Source: Camellia lanceoleosa (lineage: Eukaryota > Streptophyta > Magnoliopsida > Ericales > Theaceae). From it: a stretch of DNA of 64,000 nt. The stretch covers positions 130,352,200 to 130,416,199 of the forward strand of contig CM045770.1 in NCBI GenBank assembly GCA_025200525.1, read 5' to 3'. The translations under genes and the position numbers were made by a program. Shown here piece after piece: positions 52,755 to 64,000 of this stretch. Below the pieces are notes generated by a model. It did not search any database. It saw nothing but the letters and a program-made list of their open reading frames with translations, and was not told the origin of the DNA. Position 1 is the first letter of the stretch; every line of letters starts with the position of its first letter.

Positions 52755-55558
52755 CGACTGGTTAGTTCAGTTGAGGCATGTTTTGTATAGTGATAGTGTA
52801 AGTCCTTGCACTAGCTGCTTGTTTTAAGGCTTTAACCATCATTGGCGTGACTTGGTTACATGTTTTTAGTGCTTTTTCCACCCCATTTCAACACTTAAAA
52901 TCTCTGCAATCTCCCTCAATTCTTCACTCTTTTGTTTTCTTTGAAAGTCGTTTTCAAACCACTTGTTTGCCTAAGTGTGAAATGGAGGTGCTACACCTAG
53001 TGGTTTAATCCCTTGGGGGAGGAGGGGTTTCATTACCAACAGTGTAATGCCTCTTTCATGCCTAAAGCAAGTTGTGGTTTGAGCCCTCTTTCCATTAGTG
53101 GACACTCATCAATGGACTAATCAATTAAAGAATGACTTGGTAATTAAAATGGGTAAACGAAATTGACAAGTAAAAGAGGCAAGGTAATCATCTCTTTGTG
53201 TTGCATTGCATGTGTTCAAACCAGACGTTAGTTTGAACACAAGAAGAATGAGACATTTCATACTTAAAAGTGATGAAATGTGCCATTTTTCTTGGTCACT
53301 GTTGCCCTTGATCATGCATGATAGGGTGGTGGTCATTTCGGTCTTGTTTGTGCATTTATTAAACTTGTACAAACTTGGTTTCTTAGCCATCATGCATGGA
53401 AATTGCTTGATTGATGGTTTGAGGGCCAAGAGTTTCTCTCCTTTGAGCTTGTGTGATGATAATAAGGGTAACAGTACAAACAATATGTGAGAATACATTG
53501 TTTTGCTCTCTGTTGCAGCATGGAAGTGTGAACCAGCAGTGGCCGACAGCCACCATCAGTAGCCGACCGGCCACCATTGGTAGCCGACTGGCCCCTTGTC
53601 CCTTTTGTCGACCATCAGCGATTTTTGCACAATGTGATGGTAAGGTGAAGCAGAGGTGTTCTGGAAGTTGGCAAAATTTTCAATGATCAAATGTGCAAAC
53701 AGAGGCTTGCAGCAGCAAAGCAGTGACATTTTGGGTGTAGAATCGAGCATGCGTATGCATATCCATCACCTCCCAGGGCTAAGTAGTTGATTACTTAGTT
53801 TACTTGCAATTGACTTGTAATCCATTAATTAGCTCGGTAATTAATTAGATGTGATGTAATTATTTAATTAGTTAGCTAGAATAGTTAACTAGTTTTCGGT
53901 TTGTAATAATTTGTTAGCTTAATTAGCGTAGCTAGTTAGCTCTTATTCATTTGGACCCTCCTTCGCGATGGCATAATGTTGTAATAAGTGTGCGTGCGTG
54001 TGTGTATGTCTTCTAACCCCACGTCTTTTTTCCTTTTACTTAATCGCTTTTGATGGTTAGATTAGGGACATGTTTACATTAGCATATCGCATGCTTGCAT
54101 TCATTCATTCGTATTGCATGCACCGAGGCTCAGCGCCTTATTCAAATTGCATTGTCATTTCAATACTTCTTTAAATACATGTTTAACACATGTTATCTAA
54201 TTGATTCATATGCCATATTAGTAGTCATGCCTATTAATTGCATATTGCATGTGTTGCATTAGGCATCTTAACATAGTTAGGAATCATGCATTATTTTCTA
54301 ACTCACATCTTCCTAGCTTGGAGTACTAGGTGAGTTGTTAATGCTTTAGCATACTTGCATGAATGTGAATGTTACCATGCTTAGCATGCTTACCATGAGG
54401 CTATGTGCTTAAATGCTAAACTGAATGAATGCCTGTGGATGAAAACTTGTTGTTTAAATTGGAATAATTCAACAAATGTAAGTTTTAAGCCCACTTTGTT
54501 GAGTGGCAAATCATGTTTTAGGCCCACTGTGTTTGGTGGCAAATCCGCATACGTTAAGCCCATTTGAGGTGGCAAATTCAAACCATTTCCGCAAACAAAC
54601 ATGAGTTGAATTGTTCTAATACTTGCAATTTCAGTCTATACTTGCTTGTACGCATCACATAGTAATGTTAGCTAATAACCGAAATAAGAGCACATAATGT
54701 TTATAAAAGTCATATGATGATTAGTAGAGGCCGATCTTTGATTAGGAGCGGGGGGTGCTCAATTCATGACATTCCCCCTTCGTACCTAAGTTCCCGAGCC
54801 GAGACAACTTTGGTGATGATGGACACATGGTCTTTGGCACGAGTTAGAGTTTCCTAAATTTTCTCAAAATAAAATATTTAGGTAGCGACTCTGTATCTGG
54901 CAAAGCAGTCTAATTTTGGTGTTATTTGATTGAAAATTGATTTTCCAAAATGATTAGCTGGATTTGGACTCTTTGGTATTTATTAGTTTCACATTGCACT
55001 TGTGAGATTAGATTTAGAACTGCGAGAGTCCGAACTGTGAGGCCTTCTTTTCAAATCCTTCAAAAAGGGGGCGACGAAAAAAAGGAGAGCCACAGTTTTT
55101 GGTGATTTTGCTAGGGAATTAGAGAATTTGACTCGAACTCATGATATGTTATTTTATCTACACTTATGTGTTTCTTTGCATTTTCATTTGCATCGGTGTG
55201 CATAAGTCACTGTGTTTTCCATCTGCTATTCCTGAGCGGTTCGCCAGAGGCTTGCTTAGAAAAGCTTTCCAAAAGGCTGACTAGTTACGGGCTTTGCCAC
55301 GATGGGAACATAACCCTTGGATCTGGACTACCGCTGTACCGTTTGATCCTCCTTTCACTTCTCGGTGTTAGTTGCAAGAGGTATATTAGGTGGTCTTGCT
55401 GAGGTACCCTTTTGACCAATCGACCTAGTTGCATATTGGAAACCATAGAGACTGTTCAAAACAAGGACAAGTTGTTTATTCGAATGTAGGAATTGTTTGA
55501 AACTTCTTGTTTGTGTAGTGAATCCCTAGTTCTTGATGAAATTAGGATAGGGTAACTC
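52755..55558 (+). mobile_element. Tat/Ogre-like element A: truncated 5' LTR and start of the internal region
   Basis: 52755-55094 aligns by eye with 61270-63952 of element C: the tract around TTAGTGCTTTTTCC / CAATCTCCCTCA, the GGCCGAC palindromes, AATTAG/GCTAGTTAGC repeats, the AGTTTTAAGCCCACTTTG half-sites, and the LTR end GAGCCACA at 55094. The first 1.9 kb of the LTR is missing. A primer-binding-like site follows, then 440 bp of internal sequence starting GAATTTGACTCGAACTCATG, identical in context to that of C. It is interrupted by element B at 55559. Confidence 0.75.
55100..55117 (+). other. primer-binding-like site of Tat/Ogre element A
   Basis: TGGTGATTTTGCTAGGGA resembles the TGGCGACTCCGCTGGGGA-type site of Tat/Ogre elements, with C-to-T changes. 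It lies six bases after the LTR end. Confidence 0.6.
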
Positions 55559-58500
55559 TGTAGCTCGACTTTTTCGGGCCCCCTTTCAGAGAGCTTGAAT
55601 TGGCCCTACAGTTCGGACTCCTGTCACGGTTCTAAATCTAGTTTCACAAGTGCAATGTGAAACTAATAAACACCAAAGAGTCCAATTTGGAAAATCATTT
55701 GGGCAAATCGATTTTAAATCAAATAATGCCAAAATTGGACTGCTTTGCCAGATTACAGAGTCGCTGCCTAAATATTTTGTTTTGGAAAAATTTAGGAAAC
55801 CCTGACTCGTGCCAAAGGCCACGTGTTTGTCAACACCAAAGTTGTCTCAGCTCAGAAACTTGGGTACGAAGGGGGAAGGTCATGAAATGAACAACCCAAC
55901 TCGCCCAATCAAAAGATCGGCCTCTACTAATCATGATATGTTCTTTTATAAACCTCATGTATTCTTATCCGGTTATTAGTTAACATTACTATGTGATGCA
56001 CACAAGCAAGTATAGACTACGTCGCAAGAATTGGAACATTCCAAGCCATGTTTGTTTGTGAAAATGATTTGAATTTGCCATCCTCAAGTGGGCTTAAAAT
56101 AGGATTTGCCACTTCGCAAAGTGGGCTTAAAACATACATTCATTGAATTGTTCCAATTCAAGCAACAAAGCCTCCATCCACATGCATTCACGCAGTTTAG
56201 CATTTAAACATATAGCCTCATGGCAAGCATGCGAAACATGGCAATATGGCAATCGCACTCATGCAAGCATGCTAAAGCATAAAAGCTTACCGAGTACTCC
56301 AAGCCAAAACAAAAACTAGTTAGAAAAACACATGATCCTAACTATACAAGATGCCTAATGCAACACGTGCAATAATGCAATTAATAGGCTCGGCTACTAA
56401 TATGGCATTTGCAACACTTTGATAGCATGCTTTGAAACACGTATTCAAAGACGTATTGAAATTGGCAATGCAGTTTGAGTGATACGCCGAGCCTCAGTGC
56501 ATGCAAGACAAACGAATGGATGCAAACATGCAAGCAGAAAGTATGCTAATTGAAAATGATCCCTAATCTAACCATCGAAAGCGATTAAATAAAATAGAGA
56601 AAGACATGGGGTTGAAAGACATGCACACACGCATGTACACTTATTACAAATTACGCCCTCGCCAAGGAGGGTCCGAATAAATAAGCTAACTAGCTACGCT
56701 AATTAACTAAATATCACAAACCAAAACTAATTAACTATTCTAGCTAATTATTACATAAATTGAAACAAATTAACTAACTATTCTAAGCTAGCTAAATATT
56801 ACAAACCAAATTAAACCAATTAATTACAACACTTGTATGAATGAAATAGTTAACTTATTCTAAGCTAACAAAGGCGACTAAATGGCCTCGAGGGCGAGGG
56901 ACGCATGCTTACTTGGTTGCTCCTCCCGAAAATGCCATTGCCTTGCCATCGGATGCCTCTGTTTGCATTCGTTTGATCACTGAAAATTGTGCCAACTCCC
57001 AGAATGCCTCTGCTCCAACTCAGGAGCACATTGGTGCAAAAATTTACTAGTGGCCGGTCGGCCACAAAAAGTGGTTGTCGGCTATCTCAACTGGCCGGTC
57101 GGCCACTCTAAGTGGTTGTCGGCCACTACACTGGCCTGTCGGCCACCACATCCCTAGACTTCTCTTTTTGCTGCAACAGAGACATGGCAATGTATTTTCA
57201 AGGAATGTCTGTACTGTTGCCTTCCTTATCATTATGCAAACTCAAAGGAAGGTAACTCTTGGTCTTCGAGCCATCAACCAAGCATTTTCAATGCATGATG
57301 GCTAGAAAACCAAGCTTGTACAAGCTTAATGAATGCACAAACAAGACTCAAAGAACCACTATCCTATCATGTGTGATCACGGGAGATAGTGACCAAGAAA
57401 AGTGGCATGTTTCATCACTTTGAGTATGAAATGTCCCATTTTTCTCGTGTTCCGATCCGAGCACATGCAATGCAACATGAAGATGCTTAATCTTGCCTCT
57501 TTTACTTTGTTCATTTTGTTTACACATTTTAGATTACCAATTCATTCTTTAATCGATTAGTCCAAAAGGTGAATGTCCTCTAATTGAAAGTAGGCTTAAC
57601 CCATAAGTACCTTGAGCATGAAAGAGGCTTCATGCTGTTAGTAATGAACTCCTGAAGGAATTAAACCATTAGGAATAAGGGTCTCGATTCCACACTCAAG
57701 CCAACAAGGGATTCAAAGCCACTTTCAACATGAATGAAAGGGTGAAACAAAGGAGTATGTGACAGAGCTTATGATGTTGAAATGACAAGAAAAATGACAC
57801 TACAACATGCAAGCAACTCAAGCAAATCAAGTTTGAAGGCCTAAAACACCAAACTAGTGAAGCAATTTGCACTATAGCTATGCAATACAAAGCTCAAAAG
57901 GTACGAACACTTCAAAACATTCCTAAAACAGCCTAAAAGAGGTCCTAAAACATGTTTGGAGTAAATAAAAAATGGCTAGAAGAAAAGGCCAAAACATAGC
58001 ACAAGCTAGACCCTTAAGCAAATTGCACTACAAGCATACAAAGCAAGCCTCAAAGGACTAAATCAGTCCAAAATAAAGCTAAGACCATTCAAAATAATAT
58101 CAAAAACATGCTGAGATTGGTGTACAAAGTGCTAGAAAAACATGCTCACATGTTAGCTTGCAAACGAGACTCATGAGCAACTCTCAAAAAGCAATGAAAG
58201 AGTGAAGCAAGTGAGCATGTGACATAGCTATATATGCTGAAATTACGTGTAAAAAAAGACACTGTAACATGCAACCATCTCAAGAAAATCATGTTTGAAA
58301 GCTTAAAACACCAAAATAGTTAAGCCATTTGCACTATAGCTATGTAAAACAAGACTCCTATGACCGAAGCAACCCAAAACAGAGCTATAACAGTCCAAAA
58401 TAAAGCCTAAAACATGCTACTATGTGGTGCTAACTAGGCATGCAAGTGAGACACAAGGAGGGGAGGCTAACCCCTCCTATTTTGGACTTCAAAACATACA

Positions 58501-59360
58501 TTCCACCACTGAAATAACTCTAAATTTTAGTGGTTTAAAGGCCCAAAAAGTTTGATTTAAAATCCTTGAAAGATGGCACAAAAACTCACATAAATAGGCA
58601 ACAAGCAAGGTAAACTACCCCTTTACACAATGTAACCTCAAACCATGATGTTAAGGCTCAAAAATCAAAGTTTTTTGTAGTTGAAAACTAGGCTAAAAAC
58701 AGTATAAAAGGATAGCAAAGCAAGTGATTAAAACAAACTCAAGTGAGCTAAGTCCTTTACCTTTGAAGCACAGCACAAATAAGCAACTAATTCAAGCTCA
58801 AATCCTCTTTCAGGACTCAAATAAAGCTCCAAGAAACCTCAAATCCAAGGGGATGGTGTTTGGTCAAGGTTTAATGCACAAACGTGTAGAGAAACCTAGC
58901 TTTAAGGCAAAAATCAAGAGAAGAGAGAGAGAATTCTAGAGAAAGAGAGAGAAATTTGATCCAAAATTTTCTAACCCCTCCAAATGGGGGAGAGCATTCC
59001 CTATATATAGAAAATAAAGCTTAGAGCTTATATTCATCCCTGCATACACGTGTATGGAGATAGACTTCAGTGAGCAACAGCTGGCACAGCTGGCAAACAA
59101 ATATCTAAAAAAGGGGACAAATGGTCGTTGGCCACTTCTACTAGCTGACCGGCCACTCAAGCAGCCGACAAGAAAAAAAAGTGGCCGACAAGGCCCCTCC
59201 CCCTTCTAGGCAAGAGGCAACAAGGTTTGGCTCCAAAAAACAAACATAAAACAAAAAAGGTTTAGAGGCTTGAAGACAAGGCGTTTTGCCGAGAACTTCA
59301 GGTGCTCAAAACAAGCACAAACAAGCACAATCATTGAGTGCACAAACGATGACGTCCAAG
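55559..59360 (-). mobile_element. Tat/Ogre-like element B: minus-strand LTR, interrupted by C
   Basis: The reverse complement of this segment follows the LTR of C from about 60110 to 63952, ending GTCGAGCTACA at 55559. It includes the minus-strand TATA (CTATATATAG, 59001-59010), both GGCCGAC palindrome clusters and the AGCCCACTTTG half-sites. It is not followed on the minus strand by a primer site, so it is the 3' LTR of B or a solo LTR. The 5' part of this LTR should resume beyond element C, outside the window. Confidence 0.8.
58990..59012 (-). promoter_or_regulatory. LTR promoter TATA box of element B
   Basis: Minus strand TTTTCTATATATAGGGAATG; a GA/CT-rich tract follows downstream (58922-58955). 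In C the equivalent region near 60355 has lost a clear TATA. Confidence 0.5.
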
Positions 59361-62300
59361 TGTAGACACCCCATTTTTTACTGCCCTTAAGACTTGGGCG
59401 CCACTGATCGCTTACTTGATGGTGCAAGCTATCCTGGGCAAAGATTCGATTTCTTCGGGAAAGGGAGCGTCAAATCCAAACCTCACACCCCATTTTTGGA
59501 CCAAATCGATTTTGACCAAAATGATTTCAGACCTTAAAAAAACCTCTCTTTCAAAACATTTGAAAAGTTCCTACGATGTTCCAAGGCTCGTATTTCGTTA
59601 AATGTTGCGCTTTTCGGTAAACCGAGCAAGAACAAAGTGGAAATGAATAAAAGAGAGATGAAATATTTGAAAAAATCTTTAAAAAATCTTGGTTAGAGGT
59701 TTGGAGTTCAAAAAAAGAAGAGGAGAGGGAAGAAACCAAGTTGGGGAAGAAGATGGGCATGAACTGTTAAGAGAGAGTTGAGCAGCCCTCGTTAAATCGA
59801 GTCTATCCATTTTTACATTTGGATTTCAGCTATGAGACCACCACTGTTGGACACTGGACTTCTGGGGCTTCATTTTACATTCAAGAATCTCCTCAAGCTG
59901 AGGCCAGATGAGGGAGATATGGTTGGTTGAAGTTGGGCATCAATCTGGTTGGACTGAAACTAAGCAGTCTTCACTTAAAGAGGGATATCTCTTAGCACAC
60001 TTGGAATTTTGATGTTATGCTGCCATCATAGAAAATATGACTTCTAGGGCTTCAATTTAGACTCAAGAATGACCTGAAAAGCAGTCCATATAAAGGAGTT
60101 ATGCTTGTTTGAGTCGGGGACAGGGACCAGTTTTTCTTGTCGGCCACCGGGGGAGTGTGCCGGCCACAAATGGACCTTGCTGGCCATAGGTCGGCAAAAA
60201 GTGACTCTTGTCGGCCAACATTAGTAGCTGGTCGACCACCAATGGTGGCCAGTCGGCCACAAATGTCCAGAAAGCTCAAAATTTGTAGATCTTTTGCTCC
60301 AGCTGTCTTCTAAATGCTCCAACTGTCTCTAAATCAGATATTTCAACCTTGAGCTCCTGTATTTCTATTTATGGAAGCCATGTCTCTCATATTGCGAGGT
60401 TAGAAAGTTTGGAAGCCTCTCTCTCTAAAATCTCTCTCTCTCTCTCTCTCTATAATTCTCTCTCTCTAGATTTCTCTCTCTCTTGCTCTTTTGTGCATAC
60501 AAGCAGAGATGTGCATACAAGTAGAGATACACCTCTCATTTGCCTAGACATCCTTGATCAAACTTGACCACCATTGGGATGAGATTCCCTAGGACCTTGT
60601 TTGATCTCTAGAAGGTGTTCTTGGCTCGATTTATTACAGCAATTGTGTGTTGGCTTCAAGAGGTATAACTCTCTCCCTTTAAGTTTGTTTTGCATACTTG
60701 CTTTGCCATCTTTTTCAACTACTTTAGGGCTGTTTTTGGGGTGGTTTTGAGCTGAAAAAACCTCGGTTTTTGTGGCCTAAAAGTGATGGTTTGAGCCCCT
60801 TGTGAGTTTGGGGTGGTCCACCCTTCTTGCTTCTTTGCTTGTAAAGCTTTTTGTGCTATTTTTCATCACTTTCAAATCAAACTTTTTGAGCCTTTTAACC
60901 ACAAAATCTCAGATATTTTTCAGTGGTAAAAATCGTGTTTTGAAGTCCAAAATTGGAGAGGTTAGCCTCCCCTTTTTGTGTCTAGCTTTCATGCCTAGTT
61001 AGCTTCATATGTTAGCATGTTTTTGTAACTTAACTTAGCTTATTTTCAGCATGTTTTAGCTACTGATTTGGCATGTTTAAGCTTTGTTTTGAGCTGGTTC
61101 GATCACTCAAGCTTTGCTTTGTATGCTTGTAGTGCAATGGTGCTGAATTGCCTAACATGTGCTATTGTTTTGGCCTCCAAGTCTAGCTATTCTTAGCTTA
61201 TTTCAAGCATGTTTTAGAACTCCGTTTAGGTTGTTTCAGGATTGTTTTAACTTGTCTTGGTCATATGAGCCTTGTCGTGCATGGTCGTAGTGCAAATGCC
61301 TTCACTAGCTTTGTGTTTTAGGCCTTTAAACATGCTTTGCTTGAGATTATTGCATGTTGTATCGTCATTTAACATGTGATTTCAGTGCATATATCTTTGT
61401 CACACTCTCACATATTTTACTCTTTCATTGCTTTTGAGAGTCGTGTTTTGAGCCTTGTTTGTGAGCCAACATGTGAGCATGTTTTAATTGCTTTCTATGC
61501 TTCAATCTTAGCATGTTTTAGCCACTATTTTGGCATGTTTTAACTCTGCCCAGAGCTAGTTTGGTCATTTAAGCTTGATATTGCATGCCTCTAGTGTAAT
61601 GTTGTTCGCTAGTTTCGATGCTTTTGGCCCTTAACATGTTGTGCATGTGTTGCTTGCTTGATCTTGCATTATTTAGTGTCTTTTGCATGCCATTTTAGCA
61701 CTAAAAAGTCTGCAACCTCCCTCATTTCTTCATTTTTCCATTTGTTTTGAGCGTGGTTAACCTTATGATTGTGTTTAAGCTTGAGATAGAGCTTGTGCTC
61801 AATGGCTTTAACCCCCCTTTTGAGGGTTCCTCCTAGCCAAAGGCGTGAACTCTCTCATGTCTTAAGCCATCCTTTGGTTGACCCCTCTCTCATTAGAGGA
61901 CACCCACATTGGACTTAACCGGTTAAAGGACTAATTGGTAACGCTAAAATGTGTAAACAAAATAAATCAAGTAAAACATGACCAAGATAAGCACGTTGTG
62001 TTGCATTGCATGTGTTTGGATCGGACGTTAATCCAAACACAAGAAATGTGTGACGTTTCATACTCAAAGTGATGAAACGTGTCACGTTTCTTGATCGCCG
62101 TCACCCTTGACAATGCATGATAGGGTGGTGGCCATTTGAGTCTTATGTGTAAATTCACTAAGCTTGTACAAGCTTGGTTCTTTGGCCATCATGCATTGAG
62201 ATGCTTGGTTGATGGCTTAAGAGCCGAGTGTCGCACTCCTTTGAGCTTGAGAAATGAGAAGGAGGGTAGTAGTACACACAATCCTTGAAAAATGCATTGT

Positions 62301-63952
62301 TTTGCCTCTGTTGCAGCAAAAATAGAATTTTGGAAAAGCAGGTGGCCGACCGGCCATTAAACTAGCCGACCGGCCAGTGTTTGGGGTCGACAGCCACCTT
62401 TTGTGGCCAACCGGCCACCAGTGAGTTTTTGTGTAAAAGTGTTTCTGTTTTGGAGTTGTGGCAGTCAGGAAGTTAGTTCAATGTTCAGAGATTAAATGAG
62501 TGCAAAAAGAGGTAGTTGATGGCAAGGCGACGGATTTTCGAGAGAAAGCCAACCGAGCATGCATGCATCCCTCCTCCCTTAAGGCCATTTAAATGCTTTA
62601 TTAGTTAGTTGTAGCTAATTAATACTAGTGTTGTAACTATTTAATTAGCATTGATAGTTAATTAGTTTAATTGCTTTAATTAGCTTAGCATAGCTAGTCA
62701 TTCAGCTGTGTTGTAATTAATTAGCTAGAATAGTTAATTAGTTGTGTTGTAATAGCTTAGCTTCATTAGCGTAGCTAGTTGGCTTATTCATTCAAACCCT
62801 CATTCGTGAGGGCATAATGTTGTAATAACCGTGGGTGTGTGTGTGCATGTCTTCCAACCCCGCATCTTTATCCCTTTTATTTAATCGCTTTCGATGGTTA
62901 GATTAGGGATCATATTTCAATTAGCATACCTTATGCTTGCATGCATGCATCATTCATTTGTCTCGCATGCACCGAGACTCGGCGCATCATTCAAACTGCA
63001 TTACAATTTCAATACACTTATTTGAATACGTGTTTCAAAGCATGTTATCAAATTGTATCAAATGCCATATTAGTAGCCGAAACTATTAATTTCATATTGC
63101 ATGTGTTGCATTAGGCATCTTAAACATAGTTAGGATCATGCATTGTTTCTAACTAGTTTCCGTTTTGGCTTGGAGTACTCTGTAAGTTTTATGCTTTAGC
63201 ATGCTTGCATGAGTGTGATTGCCATATTACCTTGTTTCGCATGCTTGCCATGAGGTTATGTGCTTAAATGCTAAACTACTTGAGTGCCTGTGGATGAAGG
63301 CTCTGTTGCTTGAATTGGGACAATTCATCGAATGTGAGTTTTAAGCCCACTTTGCGAAGTGGTAAATCATGTTTTAAAGCCTATCTTGTGAGATGGCAAA
63401 TCCGCGCTTTAGTCCACTTGAGGGTGGCATTTTCTAACCATTTTCGAAAACAAACATGAGTTGATTCGTTCCAAGTCTTGCGATTTAGTCTATACTTGTA
63501 TGATATGTGTCACATAGTAAAGGTAGCTAATAATGAGATAAGAACACATGACATTTATAAAACAACATATCATGTTTAGTAGAGGCCGATTTTTGATCGA
63601 GCGAGCGGGGGTGCTCATTTCAGGACCTTCCCGTCTCGTGCCCAAGTTCTCGAGCCAAGGCAACTTTGGTGATGACAGATATGTGGCCTTTGGCATGAGT
63701 CAGGATTTCCTAAATTTCTCAAAAATAAAACATTTAGGTGGCGACTATGTAATCTGGCAAAGCAGTCTAATTTTGGCATTATTTGATTCAAAATCGATTT
63801 TCCAAAATGATTTACAGGATTGGACTCTTTGGTGTTTATTAGTCTCACATTGCACTTTGTGAGACTAGATTCAAAACCGTGACAAGAGTCCGAACTATTG
63901 GAGACCAATTCGATGCTCTCTGAAAAAGGGCGCGAAGAAAGTCGGGCCCACA
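59361..63952 (+). mobile_element. Tat/Ogre-like element C: full 5' LTR of about 4.6 kb
   Basis: It starts TGTAGACACCCC at 59361 and ends GGGCCCACA at 63952, followed by a primer-binding-like TGGCAATTCTGTTAGGGA (63958-63975) and the internal start AGAGAACTTGACTCGAACTC that runs off the window. The length suits the very long LTRs of Ogre/Tat elements. It is inserted into the LTR of element B; the 5-bp flank on the left is CCAAG. No conserved frame occurs inside; the open frames are LTR shadows. Confidence 0.8.
60418..60492 (+). repeat. CT microsatellite in the LTR of element C
   Basis: A nearly continuous (CT)n run broken by AAAAT, ATAAT and AGAT. The matching GA tract in element B is at 58922-58955, so it belongs to the LTR family, probably downstream of the start site. 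Confidence 0.8.
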
Positions 63953-63957
63953 ATATC

Positions 63958-63975
63958 TGGCAATTCTGTTAGGGA
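63958..63975 (+). other. primer-binding-like site of Tat/Ogre element C
   Basis: TGGCAATTCTGTTAGGGA, a decayed TGGCGACTCTGCTGGGGA-type site, six bases after the LTR end. Confidence 0.6.
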
Positions 63976-64000
63976 TTTAGAGAACTTGACTCGAACTCAT

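Noticed and set aside
53121..64000. Many 60-130-residue open frames in the right-hand region
   Set aside because: They fall within Tat/Ogre LTR copies, are not conserved between copies A, B and C, and include the GGCCGAC palindromes read as protein.

Overview
The window looks like a transposon-dominated stretch of an angiosperm nuclear genome, most likely a eudicot. It is AT-rich and lacks bacterial-style gene packing. Almost every long reading frame belongs to a plant mobile element: Ty1/copia pol, chromovirus-like and Tat/Ogre-like Ty3/gypsy LTRs, L1-type LINEs with an RVT zinc-binding domain, a tRNA-derived SINE, CACTA and PIF/Tourist-like MITEs, and a Mutator-like element. I see no intact host gene. 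The only host-gene traces are a broken N-terminal piece of a CC-NB-LRR resistance gene (13263-13799), a genic-looking insert inside the Mutator-like element (about 25300-25480), and a weak candidate for terminal exons near 38154-38430. The species cannot be named from this sequence.

Layout, left part. 1-553 is the 3' end of a Tat/Ogre-like LTR and 571-1481 the 3' part of a gypsy LTR. 1482-12190 is one old minus-strand copia element (X). X is split by a plus-strand Sirevirus-like, gag-only LTR element (4007-8904, target-site duplication TCAAC) and by a 5'-truncated LINE (9988-11363, 15-bp duplication), which itself carries a CACTA-MITE piece. After a 1-kb AT-rich spacer and the NLR fragment comes a second 5'-truncated LINE (13841-24380), split by a complete minus-strand copia element Y (15963-23264, duplication GTTTA). 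Y has nearly identical LTRs but wrecked coding frames.

Middle part. A CACTA MITE (25045-26696, duplication AAT) is interrupted by a Mutator-like element (25118-26417, 9-bp duplication) that carries an array of eleven AGTAAAATTTTACT palindromes (one imperfect). Then follow a minus-strand LINE tail (26804-27459), a PIF/Tourist-like element with nested foldback repeats (29205-30498), a SINE (30888-31016, 16-bp duplication) and a nearly complete L1 LINE (31039-38140). The LINE landed inside the right-hand target duplication of the SINE. Its ORF2 has one premature stop and its ORF1 one frameshift.

Right part. A CACTA MITE (39074-39462) and a purine-rich tract precede copia element M (40289-49968, minus). 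M is interrupted by a gypsy element (41462-45942, duplication GTCAT) whose 3' half is deleted. An AT-rich stretch follows, then a triple nest of Tat/Ogre-like elements: A (plus, 5'-truncated LTR), B (minus, inserted in A) and C (plus, inserted in the LTR of B, with a 4.6-kb LTR ending close to the window edge). The window is best read as stratified insertions; duplications flank many of them and give a relative order of events.
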